A stretch of 64,000 nt of DNA from Devosia sp. YIM 151766 (lineage in GTDB: Bacteria; Pseudomonadota; Alphaproteobacteria; Rhizobiales; Devosiaceae): the NCBI RefSeq assembly GCF_030285925.1, contig NZ_CP127251.1, positions 1,798,001 to 1,862,000 on the forward strand, given 5' to 3'. Below the pieces are notes generated by a model. It was not told where the DNA came from, ran no database searches, and saw only the letters and a list, made by a program, of their open reading frames with translations. This document shows positions 9,495 through 18,927 of this stretch, piece by piece. The position numbers and the translations under genes were made by a program. The stretch's first letter is position 1; the number at the start of each line of letters is the position of its first letter.

Positions 9495-10039
9495 GAATTG
9501 CCGAGGCCGAAATCCTGATCCTGCCCGGCCTGGGCAATTCCGGGCCGGGACATTGGCAGGTCCGCTGGGCCGAAAAAATGTCCACCGCCGCGATCGTCGA
9601 GCAGGCCGACTGGCACGAGCCCGATCCCGACGATTGGGCAGACACCATCGTCAAGGCGGTGGAACTGGCATCCAGGCCGGTGGTTCTGGTCGCTCATTCC
9701 CTCGGCTGCATTGCCGTGGCCAGGGCAGCGGCCAGGCTGGCGGATGGCAAGGTGAGAGGGGCATTGCTGGTGGCGCCGCCCGATCTCGAACGCGCCAATC
9801 TGCCCGACGAGCTGCTCGATTTCCTGCCAATATGCCGCGAGCCCCTGCCCTTCCCCTCGCTGCTCGTCGCCTCTTCCACCGATCCCTATTGCGCGCTGGA
9901 GCGCGGCGCCGATCTGGCTGCGGCCTGGGGTTCGGACTTTCATCAGGCGGGCGCTGCCGGCCATATCAACGTGGCTTCCGGCCACGGCCCCTGGCCCGAG
10001 GGCCTGCTGATGTTCACGCGGCTGATGCAGCGTCTCTAA
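9491..10039 (+). CDS. RBBP9/YdeN-family alpha/beta hydrolase
   Basis: 182-residue serine hydrolase-like protein. The opening ILPGLGNSGPGHWQ and the nucleophile elbow AHSLGC (Ser near residue 75) are typical, as is the late GHINVASGHGPWPEG carrying the probable catalytic His. The substrate is unknown for most of the family. Coupled to purB by a four-base overlap, so probably co-transcribed without an obvious pathway link. It converges with the zeta-subunit gene. Confidence 0.85.
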   Translation: MRIAEAEILILPGLGNSGPGHWQVRWAEKMSTAAIVEQADWHEPDPDDWADTIVKAVELASRPVVLVAHSLGCIAVARAAARLADGKVRGALLVAPPDLERANLPDELLDFLPICREPLPFPSLLVASSTDPYCALERGADLAAAWGSDFHQAGAAGHINVASGHGPWPEGLLMFTRLMQRL

Positions 10040-10042
10040 AAC

Positions 10043-10076
10043 AAAAAAAGGCCCCGCCGGTTTCCCGACGGAGCCC
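10043..10076 (-). terminator. Rho-independent terminator of the zeta-subunit gene
   Basis: On the minus strand an 11-bp stem GGCTCCGTCGG / CCGGCGGGGCC (two G-U pairs) closes a GAAA loop and is followed by seven T. On the plus strand the G-U pairs become mismatches, so it is best placed as a minus-strand terminator, although it lies between converging genes. Confidence 0.75.
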
Positions 10077-10099
10077 TTGTTTTCAGAATCTGGCGCGGA

Positions 10100-10423
10100 T
10101 CAGCCTTCGGCGGCGACCTGCTCATTGGCCACGCCGGCCAGTTGATCCATCTTGGCGCGGATGGCGGCGTCATCCAGGGCGACGCCCTTGGCCTTGAGAT
10201 CGCCCGAAACCTTCTCGAACACGTCGCTATCGCCCGGCTTGGCGAAATCGGCGGCCACGACCTCGGCGGCATAGCTATTGGCGGCATCGCCGGACAGACC
10301 CAGCAGTTCGGCAACCCACAGGCCCAGAAGCTTGTTGCGGCGCGCCTCGGCCTTGAATTTCTTTTCGGCGTCGAAGGCAAACTTGGCTTCCTGGCCCTTC
10401 TGCCGATCTTCAAACTGGCTCAT
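10100..10423 (-). CDS. F1-ATPase inhibitor subunit zeta (DUF1476)
   Basis: 107 residues, starting MSQFEDRQKGQEAKFAFD and continuing with the hallmark FKAEARRNKLLGLWVAELLG, then ADFAKPGDSDVFEKV. This family is the alphaproteobacterial zeta subunit, known from Paracoccus to block ATP hydrolysis by F1 through its N-terminal segment. I preferred the second ATG (10423), preceded by GGAGA, over one four codons upstream. It sits divergent from purC, a conserved arrangement in Hyphomicrobiales. Confidence 0.88.
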   Translation of the reverse strand: MSQFEDRQKGQEAKFAFDAEKKFKAEARRNKLLGLWVAELLGLSGDAANSYAAEVVAADFAKPGDSDVFEKVSGDLKAKGVALDDAAIRAKMDQLAGVANEQVAAEG

Positions 10424-10630
10424 GGTCTCTCCCAAAATGGCTATGTATCGCCGCCTAACCGGCTCCGGTCTTGGACATAGGTGGTTCGGCCACGCAAATC
10501 AACGGCACCTCTGCGGCTGCCGCGCCATGTCATGCATATTGCCCATGGCAGGAAAGCCCTTGCCTTTTTGCCCCATTCTGGCGCATGAAGCGGCCAATCC
10601 ACCCCACCTCTCAATGGCAACGGATTCGAT

Positions 10631-11395
10631 ATGAACCGTCGACGCAAAATCTATGAGGGCAAGGCCAAGATCCTGTTCGAGGGTCCCGAGCCGGGCACTC
10701 TGGTGCAATACTTCAAGGACGACGCCACTGCCGGCAACGGCGCCCGCCACGAAGTGATCGACGGCAAGGGCGTGTTGAACAACCGGATTTCCGAGTTCAT
10801 CTTCGCCAAGCTCAACGATCTGGGCATCCCGACGCATTTCCTGCGCCGCATCAATATGCGCGAGCAATTGATCAAGGAAGTCGAGATCATCCCGCTCGAG
10901 ATCATCGTGCGCAATTACGCCGCCGGTTCGCTGGCCAAGCGCCTGGGGCTCGAACCCGGCACCCGCCTGCCCCGCTCGATCATCGAGTTCTGCTACAAGG
11001 ACGACGCGCTCGGCGACCCGATGGTCTCCGAAGAGCACATCACCGCTTTCGGCTGGGCCAATCCCGCCGAGCTCGACGACATCATGAGCCTCGCTGTCCG
11101 CATCAACGACTTCCTGACCGGCCTGTTCATGGGCGTCGGCATCCAATTGGTGGATTTCAAGATCGAGGTCGGCCGGCTCTATGAAGGCGATCTGATGCGC
11201 ATCGTGCTGGCCGACGAGATCAGCCCGGACAATTGCCGTCTGTGGGACATCAAGACCCGCAACAAGCTCGACAAGGACCGTTTCCGCGAAAATCTCGGCG
11301 GCCTGGTCGAGAGCTATCGCGAAGTGGCCCAGCGCCTCGGCATCCTCGTGGAAAATGACAATGCGCTGACCACAGGTCCGCGCCTGGTCCAGTAA
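10631..11395 (+). CDS. purC: SAICAR synthetase (phosphoribosylaminoimidazole-succinocarboxamide synthase)
   Basis: ATP-dependent joining of aspartate to CAIR. 254 residues with [13 protein letters not shown] at the start, [14 protein letters not shown] around 94-107, and the signature [10 protein letters not shown] followed by [14 protein letters not shown]. First of a purC-purS-(gap)-purQ-purL run. The Shine-Dalgarno sequence is weak. Family length is about 235-255. Confidence 0.96.
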   Translation: MNRRRKIYEGKAKILFEGPEPGTLVQYFKDDATAGNGARHEVIDGKGVLNNRISEFIFAKLNDLGIPTHFLRRINMREQLIKEVEIIPLEIIVRNYAAGSLAKRLGLEPGTRLPRSIIEFCYKDDALGDPMVSEEHITAFGWANPAELDDIMSLAVRINDFLTGLFMGVGIQLVDFKIEVGRLYEGDLMRIVLADEISPDNCRLWDIKTRNKLDKDRFRENLGGLVESYREVAQRLGILVENDNALTTGPRLVQ

Positions 11396-11411
11396 TTCGG
11401 GAATTGAACTG

Positions 11412-11654
11412 ATGAAAGCGCGCGTCATCGTCACGCTCAAGAATGGCGTTCTCGATCCGCAGGGGCAGGCCATCGAGGGCTCGCTCGCCAGCCTGGGTTT
11501 CGGCGGCGTCGCCGGCGTCAGGCAGGGAAAAGTGTTCGATCTGGAGATCGAAGGAACCGACGTGGAGACCGCGCGTTTTCAGATCACAGCGATGTGCGAA
11601 AAGCTCCTCGCCAATACCGTGATCGAAAACTTCGCGATCGAAATTTCAAATTAA
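11412..11654 (+). CDS. purS: FGAM synthase subunit PurS
   Basis: 80-residue small subunit of the three-part phosphoribosylformylglycinamidine synthase. It begins MKARVIVTLKNGVLDPQGQA, has the central SLGFGGVAGVRQGKVFDLEI and ends ENFAIEIS, all typical. It bridges PurL and the glutaminase PurQ and follows purC by 16 bp. Confidence 0.94.
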   Translation: MKARVIVTLKNGVLDPQGQAIEGSLASLGFGGVAGVRQGKVFDLEIEGTDVETARFQITAMCEKLLANTVIENFAIEISN

Positions 11655-11711
11655 CGCCTTCACGGCAAACTACCAATTCGCGCCCTCGGTCGGGCGCAGG
11701 ACCATATAGCC

Positions 11712-11798
11712 ATGCGTAAAACCCAGATCGCCCTCTCCGTCATGTTCTTCGCCTCGCTCGGCCTGCTCTTCGCGGCCTATGCCTCGGTGCCGGTATAA
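11712..11798 (+). CDS. Possible 28-residue membrane microprotein
   Basis: ATG 11712 opens a frame that reads MRKTQIALSVMFFASLGLLF and ends AAYASVPV. A basic N-terminus is followed by about 20 hydrophobic residues, the shape of a single membrane span or a bare signal peptide. AGGA lies 12 bases before the ATG, rather far for a ribosome site. Only the reading frame and composition support it; it could be chance. Confidence 0.25.
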   Translation: MRKTQIALSVMFFASLGLLFAAYASVPV

Positions 11799-11884
11799 GC
11801 CGAACCCGCCAAAATGCCTCATCCTGAACTTGTCGCAGGACGAGGCCGCAAAGGCTGCTCGCGCCCCCTTCGGGATCGGCAGGG

Positions 11885-12007
11885 TCAATTGTTCGACGGC
11901 CTGAACACTGCGGGGATAATGGGCCGGATGCGGCGCGGCGGGATGCCGCTCGGCTGCTGAACCGGCGGCCTGCTGGGCTCACTGGGCTTCTGCATAAGCT
12001 GGGACAT
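11885..12007 (-). CDS. Possible 40-residue Pro/Arg-rich small protein
   Basis: ATG 12007 is preceded on its strand by GGAGGAGGAG six bases upstream, a stronger ribosome binding site than most genes here have. The product MSQLMQKPSEPSRPPVQQPS continues with a basic PPRRIRPIIPAVFRP end, with no hydrophobic segment and no cysteines. I do not recognise it. It lies antisense inside the purS-purQ gap, opposite to the pur genes. The frame extends upstream to 12109, but the ribosome site favours the short form. Confidence 0.4.
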   Translation of the reverse strand: MSQLMQKPSEPSRPPVQQPSGIPPRRIRPIIPAVFRPSNN

Positions 12008-12158
12008 GGATGACTCCTCCTCCCAAGCCAAACGCCGCCACGGCGCCGAAGGTTGCCTCACGGTAGTTTTTCCTGCCGGGCGGCGGCGGAGACTTGCCTT
12101 TTCGGTCAAGACTCACCACAAGAGCCCCGCACACCCCTGACAGATAAAGGATTGAGCG

Positions 12159-12827
12159 ATGAAGGCCGCCGTCATCGTGTTTCCGGGACTCAATCGCGAC
12201 CGCGACATGATCGCGGCGCTGACCAAGATCGGCGGCGCCACGCCCGCCATCGTCTGGCATCAGGATGCCGATATTCCAGATGTCGACCTCATCGTCATTC
12301 CGGGCGGCTTCTCCTATGGCGATTACCTCCGCTGCGGCGCCATCGCCGCGCGCTCGCCCATCATGGACAAGCTGCGCGAACGCGCCGCCAGGGGCGTCAA
12401 GGTGCTGGGCGTCTGCAATGGCTTCCAGATCCTGATCGAAGCCGGCCTGCTGCCGGGCGCGCTGATGCGCAATATGTCGCTGAAATTCGTCTGCCGCGAG
12501 ATCAAGTTGGAAGTGGTCAACGCCGAAACCGATTTTACGCGCGGCTATGCCACGGGCCAGATCATCCGCTGCCCCGTGGCCCATCACGATGGCAATTACT
12601 TCACCGACGCCGAGACGCTGAAGCGGATCGAAGGCGAAGGCCAGGTGGCGTTCCGCTATGCCGGGGGCACCAATCCCAATGGCTCGCTCAACGACATTGC
12701 CGGCGTGCTCAACCAGCAAAAGAACGTGCTCGGCCTGATGCCGCATCCGGAAAACCTGATCGAAGCCGCCCATGGCGGCGACGATGGCCGGGCGCTGTTT
12801 GCCGCCGCGCTGCAACAGGTCGCCTGA
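12159..12827 (+). CDS. purQ: FGAM synthase glutaminase subunit PurQ
   Basis: Class I glutamine amidotransferase delivering ammonia to PurL. 222 residues. Visible are [19 protein letters not shown], the catalytic nucleophile in [11 protein letters not shown] (Cys near 86) and the His-x-Glu pair in [10 protein letters not shown] near residue 195. Start ATG 12159 follows AAGGA. purL follows after 36 bp. Confidence 0.95.
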   Translation: MKAAVIVFPGLNRDRDMIAALTKIGGATPAIVWHQDADIPDVDLIVIPGGFSYGDYLRCGAIAARSPIMDKLRERAARGVKVLGVCNGFQILIEAGLLPGALMRNMSLKFVCREIKLEVVNAETDFTRGYATGQIIRCPVAHHDGNYFTDAETLKRIEGEGQVAFRYAGGTNPNGSLNDIAGVLNQQKNVLGLMPHPENLIEAAHGGDDGRALFAAALQQVA

Positions 12828-12863
12828 TCCGCGCCGTCTCCCCATCCAACATTTCCGGTTCAG

Positions 12864-15089
12864 ATGACCTTCCGCAACGACATCGCTATTACCCCCGACC
12901 TCATCGCCAGCCATGGATTGAAGCCGGACGAGTACCAGAAGATCCTCGATCTGATCGGACGTGAGCCGACCTATACCGAGCTCGGCATCTTCTCGGCCAT
13001 GTGGAACGAGCATTGCTCCTATAAAAGCTCGAAGAAATGGCTGCGCACCCTGCCGACCAAGGGACCGCGCGTCATCCAGGGCCCCGGCGAGAATGCCGGC
13101 GTCGTCGATATCGGCGATGGCCAGGCCGTGGTGTTCAAGATGGAATCGCACAACCATCCCAGCTTCATCGAGCCCTATCAGGGCGCGGCGACCGGCATGG
13201 GCGGCATCCTGCGCGACGTCTTCACCATGGGCGCGCGGCCGGTCGCGGCGATGAACGCGCTGCGTTTCGGCGCGCCTGACCATGAAAAGACCCGTCACCT
13301 GGTGTCCGGCGTGGTGGCCGGCATCGGCGGTTATGGCAACGCTTTCGGCGTGCCGACCGTTGGCGGCGAGGTCGAGTTCGACGCCCGCTATAACGGCAAT
13401 ATCCTGGTCAATGCCTTCGCGGCGGGTCTGGCCGATACCGACAAGATTTTCTATTCCGAAGCCAAGGGCGTCGGCTTGCCGGTGGTCTATCTCGGCGCCA
13501 AGACCGGGCGCGACGGCGTCGGCGGCGCCACCATGGCCTCGGCAGAATTCGGCGACGATATCGAGGAAAAGCGTCCCACCGTTCAGGTCGGCGACCCCTT
13601 CACCGAAAAGCGCCTGCTCGAAGCCTGCCTGGAACTCATGGCCACCGGCGCGGTGATCGCCATTCAGGACATGGGCGCGGCGGGCCTGACCTGTTCGGCG
13701 GTCGAAATGGGCGCCAAGGGCGATCTCGGCATCGAGCTCGATCTGGACCAGGTGCCGGTGCGCGAGGAGCGCATGACCGCCTATGAGATGATGCTTTCCG
13801 AGAGCCAGGAACGCATGCTGATGGTGCTGCATCCGGACAAGGAAGCCGTGGCCCGCAAAGTGTTCGAAAAGTGGGAACTGGACTTCGCCACTGTCGGCAA
13901 GACCACCGACGACCTGCGCTTCCGCGTCTTCTGGCAGGGCGAGGAAGTCGCCAATCTGCCAATCAAGGAACTGGGCGACGAGGCCCCGGAATATGATCGT
14001 CCCTGGATCGAGCCCCAGGCGCCCGCGCCGCTGGCCAAGGCCGACGTGCCGCAGATGGACATTGCCGAGGCGCTGCTGGCGCTGATCGGCGGCCACCAAT
14101 GCGCGTCGCGCCGCTGGGTCTATGAGCAATATGACACCCTCATCCAGGGCAACACCATGCAGCGCCCGGGCGGCGATGCCGGCGTGATCCGCGTCGACCG
14201 CGCCGAGAACAAGGGCCTCGCCTTCGCCTCCGACGTCACCCCGCGCTATTGCGAAGCCAATCCTTTCGAGGGCGGCAAGCAGGCCGTTGCCGAGTGCTGG
14301 CGCAACCTGACAGCGACCGGCGCCGAGCCGCTGGCCGCCACCGACAACCTCAATTTCGGCAATCCCGAACGCCCCGAAATCATGGGCCAACTGATCAAGG
14401 CCATCGAAGGCATCGGCGAGGCCTGCCGGGCGCTGGATTTCCCCATCGTCTCCGGAAATGTCTCGCTCTACAACGAAACCAATGGCCAGGGCATCCTGCC
14501 CACGCCCACCATTGGCGGCGTCGGCCTGCTGCCCGAATGGAACCAGAGCGTCGGCATCGGCTTCGTCGCCGAAAACCAGCCGATCCTGCTTGTCGGCGGT
14601 CCCGCCGAGCGCGGCACCCATCTGGGCCAGTCGATCTATCTGCGCGACCTGTTCGACCGCCGCGACGGCGACGCCCCCCATGTCGATCTCGCAGCCGAGA
14701 AAAAGACCGGCGACTTCGTCCGCAAGCTCATCCGCTCCGGCGTCGTCACCGCCTGCCACGACCTGTCCGATGGCGGTCTGGGCATCGCCCTGGCGGAAAT
14801 GGCCATTGCCGGCGGCATCGGCGCGATCGTGACCGATGTGGATGGCAACGACCCGGTCCTGACCTTTTTCGGCGAGGACCAGGGCCGTTACCTGGTCACG
14901 TTGAATCTCGATCCGCAGGGCGACGAAATCGCGGCATTGTGGAAAGAGGCGGAGAGCCTGGGCATCTATGCGCCCTGGATCGGCACCACCGGCGGCAATA
15001 CTCTCATTCTTGGCGGTGCCAAGCCGGTGGCCGTCGCCGCGCTCGCCCAGGCTCATGAGGACTGGTTCCCCCGCTATATGAACGGCTGA
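12864..15089 (+). CDS. purL: FGAM synthase subunit PurL (small type)
   Basis: Synthetase subunit of the PurLQS complex converting FGAR to FGAM. 741 residues, matching the short PurL class that needs PurS and PurQ. Signatures are [14 protein letters not shown] near 50, [23 protein letters not shown] near 85, [11 protein letters not shown] and the second-half repeat [13 protein letters not shown]. It ends the purine run; no clear terminator follows. Confidence 0.97.
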   Translation: MTFRNDIAITPDLIASHGLKPDEYQKILDLIGREPTYTELGIFSAMWNEHCSYKSSKKWLRTLPTKGPRVIQGPGENAGVVDIGDGQAVVFKMESHNHPSFIEPYQGAATGMGGILRDVFTMGARPVAAMNALRFGAPDHEKTRHLVSGVVAGIGGYGNAFGVPTVGGEVEFDARYNGNILVNAFAAGLADTDKIFYSEAKGVGLPVVYLGAKTGRDGVGGATMASAEFGDDIEEKRPTVQVGDPFTEKRLLEACLELMATGAVIAIQDMGAAGLTCSAVEMGAKGDLGIELDLDQVPVREERMTAYEMMLSESQERMLMVLHPDKEAVARKVFEKWELDFATVGKTTDDLRFRVFWQGEEVANLPIKELGDEAPEYDRPWIEPQAPAPLAKADVPQMDIAEALLALIGGHQCASRRWVYEQYDTLIQGNTMQRPGGDAGVIRVDRAENKGLAFASDVTPRYCEANPFEGGKQAVAECWRNLTATGAEPLAATDNLNFGNPERPEIMGQLIKAIEGIGEACRALDFPIVSGNVSLYNETNGQGILPTPTIGGVGLLPEWNQSVGIGFVAENQPILLVGGPAERGTHLGQSIYLRDLFDRRDGDAPHVDLAAEKKTGDFVRKLIRSGVVTACHDLSDGGLGIALAEMAIAGGIGAIVTDVDGNDPVLTFFGEDQGRYLVTLNLDPQGDEIAALWKEAESLGIYAPWIGTTGGNTLILGGAKPVAVAALAQAHEDWFPRYMNG

Positions 15090-15172
15090 TCCGGTTTTGA
15101 AGCACGCTGCCTTATGTTCGCCGCTCTTTGGAGCGCTTTGCTCGGCAGGAATATTGCGTCTGGGAGTGAACG

Positions 15173-15772
15173 ATGCAGCACAATCTGGGATGGGCGATCT
15201 TGGCGGGTCTCGGCCTGGCGCTGACGCCCGCAATGGCGTCGGCCCAGAACGTCAGCATCACCCGCTCCGTGCTCACCAATCTTCCCTATACGCTGATCTA
15301 TCCCGCCGAAATGACCGCCAGTGGCGGCGTCGACGCGCCGGTCACCATCAATCACACCAGCGCCCCGCTGCAATGCGAACTGAGCGTGGTGCCGGTCGAG
15401 GATACCGACTGGACGGCGGAAGCGGCGCTTGACGAGCTTGACGAGAGCGAAATCGCCACCGCCTGGGCCGGGCCATTGCCGGGATTTTCCATCGTGAGCA
15501 AAGGCACGACCGAATATCAGGATGCCACCGCCCTCGCCTATGAGGGAACCAGCACCGGCTCGGCGATGAACATCCCGCTGACGCTGGTGCATACCGAAGC
15601 CGTTTCCTCAGGTCGGGGCTATGTGCTGGATTGCATTTTCGCCGCCGATCAGGCGGAACAGGCGCGGCCCCTCGTCGATTTCATCATCGCCAATTTTGCC
15701 ACCCGCGCCGACGCGGATTGCTGCATTGGCTTGAATGTGACCCCGGAAGACGAACAGTCCGACCTGCCGTAA
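15173..15772 (+). CDS. Exported hypothetical protein
   Basis: 199 residues. The N-terminus MQHNLGWAILAGLGLALTPA ending MASAQ is a clear signal peptide with cleavage probably after ASA. The mature part is acidic and beta-rich looking, with Cys residues in LQCELS, VLDCIFA and DCCIGL that could form disulfides. It probably resides in the periplasm. I recognise no family. It lies between purL and bolA, in the same direction but with 83-bp and 109-bp flanking gaps. Confidence 0.7.
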   Translation: MQHNLGWAILAGLGLALTPAMASAQNVSITRSVLTNLPYTLIYPAEMTASGGVDAPVTINHTSAPLQCELSVVPVEDTDWTAEAALDELDESEIATAWAGPLPGFSIVSKGTTEYQDATALAYEGTSTGSAMNIPLTLVHTEAVSSGRGYVLDCIFAADQAEQARPLVDFIIANFATRADADCCIGLNVTPEDEQSDLP

Positions 15773-15881
15773 CCGGCACATTCCGGGCCTTTCGCCGCGC
15801 CCTGTTGAAGCCTTCCCACCTGCATGCCATATCAGGGACGTGAGCCGGCCATCGCCGGCGCGAATTACGGGGAGACAGCAC

Positions 15882-16115
15882 ATGGCCATGGACGCCACAG
15901 AAATCGAGCGCCGCATCAAGGCTGCCCTGCCCGATGCCCTGATTGAAATCCGCGATCTCGCCGGCGACGGCGACCATTACGCGGCCACGGTGATTTCCGA
16001 ACAGTTCCGCGGGAAATCCCGGGTGCAGCAGCACCAGATGGTCTATGCCGCCCTGCAAGGCGATATGGGCGGCGCTTTGCATGCATTGGCCCTGCAGACC
16101 AACGTGCCGGACTGA
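15882..16115 (+). CDS. bolA: BolA-family protein
   Basis: 77 residues with the BolA/IbaG fold signature DALIEIRDLAGDGDHYAATV and FRGKSRVQQHQMVYAALQ. BolA proteins pair with monothiol glutaredoxins to bind [2Fe-2S] clusters; the partner candidate, grxD, is 1 kb downstream. ATG 15882 follows GGGGAGAC. The stop overlaps the next start by one base (TGATG). Confidence 0.9.
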   Translation: MAMDATEIERRIKAALPDALIEIRDLAGDGDHYAATVISEQFRGKSRVQQHQMVYAALQGDMGGALHALALQTNVPD

Positions 16116-16435
16116 TGCCCGGCCTGCGCGATTCGCTCGATCTCATCCGCATGGTCCGGCCCGAGGCCGGAACGAGTGCCCTCGAACATGAGATCATGGC
16201 CGAACGCGCCAATTCGCTCGGCGCCGCCGAGGCCCGGGTAAGAAAGGCCCTCGAGGGCCTGTCGGCCGGCGCGGATCGTGAGCATTGGCTTGGCGAGGCC
16301 CGGCAGGCCGTTTGGGCCTATTTCGTGCAACGGGAACTGCTCGGCTTCCGCCGCCACCATGACGTTATCCGCGATCTCGATATTCCGGCCGAAGTGCTGA
16401 ACGGGCTGGGCGCGATGCCGGCCAGGCAAAAATGA
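16115..16435 (+). CDS. DUF6665-like hypothetical protein
   Basis: 106 residues, mostly helical. The pattern ALEHEIMAERANSLGAAEAR, a variable stretch, then AVWAYFVQRELLGFRRHHDV and IPAEVLNGLG resembles the DUF6665 family of unknown function; I am moderately sure of that match. It is translationally coupled on both sides: a one-base overlap with bolA and an ATGA overlap with the HAD gene. No signal peptide or membrane span. Confidence 0.65.
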   Translation: MPGLRDSLDLIRMVRPEAGTSALEHEIMAERANSLGAAEARVRKALEGLSAGADREHWLGEARQAVWAYFVQRELLGFRRHHDVIRDLDIPAEVLNGLGAMPARQK

Positions 16436-17058
16436 GCCGCGCCGTTTTCTTCGATGTCGATGGCGTATTGGTACATGGCATTCACCATAGCCCCACCCGG
16501 ACGCGGCGCTGGGACACCAGTCTCCAGGACGATTTTGGGATAGACCCGGCGCGCTTCACCGAAGAGTTCATTTTCGACGTTTTCGTCAAGAAAGTCGTGA
16601 ATGGGCAAATGTCGGTGATCGAGGCGCTTGAACGTCACCTGCCCGCCTTGGGATACCGGGGTTCGCCAATGGTCTTTCTGGATTACTGGCTCAAAAAGGA
16701 CAGCGTCCTGAATCAGGAATTGATCGACGCGATCAGGCAGCTCAAGGCCAGGTCCGATATTCGTCTTTATGTTGCGACCAACCAGGAACATATCCGCGCC
16801 AGCTGGCTATGGTCTCAGTGCGGGCTCAGCCAAATCTTCGATGACATGTTCCATTCCGCGCGCGCCGGCGTCAGGAAGCCCGATCCGGCCTATTTCGATT
16901 TCATCCATCGGCATATCGGCCCGCAGAACGAACCGCCGCTCTTCTTCGACGACACGCCCAAAGTGGTGGAGGGCGCCAGAGCGCATGGTTGGGAGGCCGT
17001 GTTGTTTGACACCAACGAGCAGTTTTTTGACCATCCCTGGGTGCGACAAAGACTCTAG
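16432..17058 (+). CDS. HAD-superfamily hydrolase
   Basis: 208 residues. Motif I is FFDVDGVLVHG at 6-16 (nucleophile Asp and general acid Asp), motif II is in LYVATNQEH, motif III is Lys in RAGVRKPDPAYF, and motif IV is FFDDTPKVVEGA. A helical cap lies between motifs I and II. It resembles the phosphoglycolate phosphatase/haloacid dehalogenase subfamily; the substrate is unknown. Its bases look somewhat less GC-rich than the neighbours. It lies between bolA and grxD. Confidence 0.85.
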   Translation: MSRAVFFDVDGVLVHGIHHSPTRTRRWDTSLQDDFGIDPARFTEEFIFDVFVKKVVNGQMSVIEALERHLPALGYRGSPMVFLDYWLKKDSVLNQELIDAIRQLKARSDIRLYVATNQEHIRASWLWSQCGLSQIFDDMFHSARAGVRKPDPAYFDFIHRHIGPQNEPPLFFDDTPKVVEGARAHGWEAVLFDTNEQFFDHPWVRQRL

Positions 17059-17143
17059 CCACCTCGACACCGGCAACGCCGTGTCTTATTTAAGGGCAGT
17101 TTTCAGCCGGCCCTTGAAGCCGGACTTTTGAAAGGCTCCTCCC

Positions 17144-17479
17144 ATGACCGATATCAACGCCTTCATCGATGACAAGGTGAAGAACAACGACGTGTTCCTG
17201 TTCATGAAAGGCACCCCGGATTTCCCGCAATGCGGCTTTTCCGGCCAGGTCGTTCAGATTCTCAACTATCTCGGCGTCGAGTTCGACAGCGCCAATGTGC
17301 TGGAAAGCGATGAATTGCGCGACGGCATCAAGGCCTATGCCAATTGGCCGACCATTCCCCAGCTTTACGTCAAGGGCGAATTCGTGGGCGGCGCCGACAT
17401 CACCCGGGAAATGTTCCAGTCCGGCGAGCTGAAAACCCAGTTCGAACAGGCCGGCATCGCCATCAAGCAGAGCGCCTGA
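17144..17479 (+). CDS. grxD: Monothiol glutaredoxin, Grx4 family
   Basis: Binds and transfers [2Fe-2S] clusters, usually with BolA. 111 residues. The active-site motif CGFS lies in GTPDFPQCGFSGQ at about 22-34, and WPTIPQLYVKGEFVGGADI carries the glutathione-binding region. The length is normal. A terminator directly follows. Confidence 0.94.
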   Translation: MTDINAFIDDKVKNNDVFLFMKGTPDFPQCGFSGQVVQILNYLGVEFDSANVLESDELRDGIKAYANWPTIPQLYVKGEFVGGADITREMFQSGELKTQFEQAGIAIKQSA

Positions 17480-17498
17480 TCGCCCGAGGCAAGATTTG

Positions 17499-17534
17499 AA
17501 GGCCCTGCCCTGACCCGGCGGGGCCTTTGCGGTT
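17499..17534 (+). terminator. Terminator after grxD
   Basis: AGGCCCTGCC pairs with GGCGGGGCCT (one G-T pair) around a CTGACCC loop, followed by a TTTGCGGTTTT tract. Located 20 bp after the grxD stop. Confidence 0.75.
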
Positions 17535-17604
17535 TTCGGTCGATATCGCTTTGCCCGATGCCGGGCCGCGCATAGACTATCCTATCCTGCCGAGACTCCC
17601 TTCC

Positions 17605-18822
17605 ATGGCCATTGATACCACGCGTCCCGCCGTCCCGCTCCCGCTCGTCATCATTGCCGGCTGCATCATCGCCGCCATCGGCTTCGGAACGCGGGGCTCG
17701 TTCGGCCTCTTCACCTTGCCGGTCACCGAAGACCTGGGGCTGACCCGCGAGCAATGGGGCATGGCCATGGCCATCCAGAACCTTGTCTGGGGCCTGGCCC
17801 AGCCTTTCGCCGGCGGCATGGCCGACCGCTATGGTGCCGGGCGGGTTCTGGCCATCGGCGGTCTGGTCTATGCGGCGGGCGTGCTGGGCATGGCATTTTC
17901 GCCCGACACCTTGACCATGACCCTCACCGCCGGCGTGGTCACCGGCATCGGCATCGCCATTGCCTCGTTCGGCGTGGTCATGGCCGCCTTTGGCCGTGTC
18001 GTGCCAGCGGAAAAGCGCAGCTTCATCTTCGGCATCGCCACCGCCGCCTCGTCGGCCGGGCAGTTCATTTTCGCGCCGGTGGGACAGGGCTTCATCAACG
18101 CCTTCGGATGGCAGATGGCGCTGGTCTATATCGCCGTGATCCTGCTGCTGATCGTCCCGCTATCCGCCGCCCTGCGCGGTCGGGCGGAATCCACGCCCGG
18201 CCAGGCCGATCTGCCCTTCATGCAGGCCCTGTCGCGGGCCTGGGGCTTCGGGTCCTATCGGCTGCTGGTCATCGGCTTCTTCGTCTGCGGCTTCCATCTG
18301 GCCTTCATCAACGTCCACATGCCGGCCTATCTCGTGCAATGCGGGCTGTCGCCGGAAACCGGCTCCTGGACCATTGCCGTGATCGGGCTTTTCAACATTG
18401 CCGGCTCGCTGCTCTCGGGCTGGCTCGGCAGCCGGCTGCCCAAGCAATTGCTGCTGGCCTCGATCTATTTCCTGCGCGCCATCGCCATCGCCGCTTTCCT
18501 GCTGGTTCCGGTCAGCGAAATCACCGCCTATGCCTTCGCGGCGGCCATGGGTCTGCTCTGGCTGTCCACCGTGCCGCTGACGGCCGGACTGGTGAGCCTG
18601 TTCTTCGGACCGCGCTATATGGGCATGCTCTACGGCATCGCCTTCCTCAGTCACCAGATCGGTTCCTTTGTCGGCGTCTGGCTCGGCGGCTATGTCTATG
18701 ACCTGACCGGCGCCTACGATCTGGTCTGGTATCTCGGCATCATTCTGGGCCTGGCCTCGGCGGCGGTTCATATCCCGATCAACGAACGCACCGACGCCAA
18801 TTTCGCCCTGAAACCGGCCTGA
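17605..18822 (+). CDS. MFS transporter
   Basis: 405 residues with about twelve hydrophobic helices. The MFS loop-2/3 motif appears as GGMADRYGAGRVL near residue 75, and a second copy degenerates in SGWLGSRLPKQLL. The pattern (TRGSFGLFTLPVTEDLGLTR in helix 1) resembles the oxalate/formate-antiporter and monocarboxylate-type MFS group, but the substrate is not deducible. I chose ATG 17605 because the upstream in-frame part overlaps the grxD terminator. Confidence 0.85.
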   Translation: MAIDTTRPAVPLPLVIIAGCIIAAIGFGTRGSFGLFTLPVTEDLGLTREQWGMAMAIQNLVWGLAQPFAGGMADRYGAGRVLAIGGLVYAAGVLGMAFSPDTLTMTLTAGVVTGIGIAIASFGVVMAAFGRVVPAEKRSFIFGIATAASSAGQFIFAPVGQGFINAFGWQMALVYIAVILLLIVPLSAALRGRAESTPGQADLPFMQALSRAWGFGSYRLLVIGFFVCGFHLAFINVHMPAYLVQCGLSPETGSWTIAVIGLFNIAGSLLSGWLGSRLPKQLLLASIYFLRAIAIAAFLLVPVSEITAYAFAAAMGLLWLSTVPLTAGLVSLFFGPRYMGMLYGIAFLSHQIGSFVGVWLGGYVYDLTGAYDLVWYLGIILGLASAAVHIPINERTDANFALKPA

Positions 18823-18880
18823 GCGTTTATCGCCTCCTGCCGATTAACGGGTTGCCAAACGCCCGGGAGAGGTTCATGGT

Positions 18881-18906
18881 CCGGCCAATCCTTTGGCCGG
18901 TTTCTT
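18881..18906 (+). terminator. Terminator between the two MFS genes
   Basis: CCGGCCAA and TTGGCCGG form an 8-bp perfect stem around TCCT, followed by TTTCTT. It suggests the two transporter genes are separate units. Confidence 0.7.
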
Positions 18907-18927
18907 CGGCTATGATGAGTTTCAAAC

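Larger units (their letters stand above)
11655..12158. other. Long purS-purQ gap with two possible tiny genes
   Basis: About 500 bp separate purS from purQ, although the two are usually nearly adjacent. I see no terminator, tRNA or known riboswitch. The gap holds a 28-codon hydrophobic frame on the plus strand and a 40-codon Pro/Arg-rich frame on the minus strand, described separately, and at 12140-12158 the purQ ribosome binding site AAGGA. Whether purQL are read from the purC promoter or from one inside this gap cannot be told. Confidence 0.6.

Noticed and set aside
11979..15233. Very long open frame on the minus strand opposite purL
   Set aside because: It is antisense to the well-supported purQ and purL genes; its composition (His/Asp/Gly-rich, no family motifs) is the usual mirror of a GC-rich gene.
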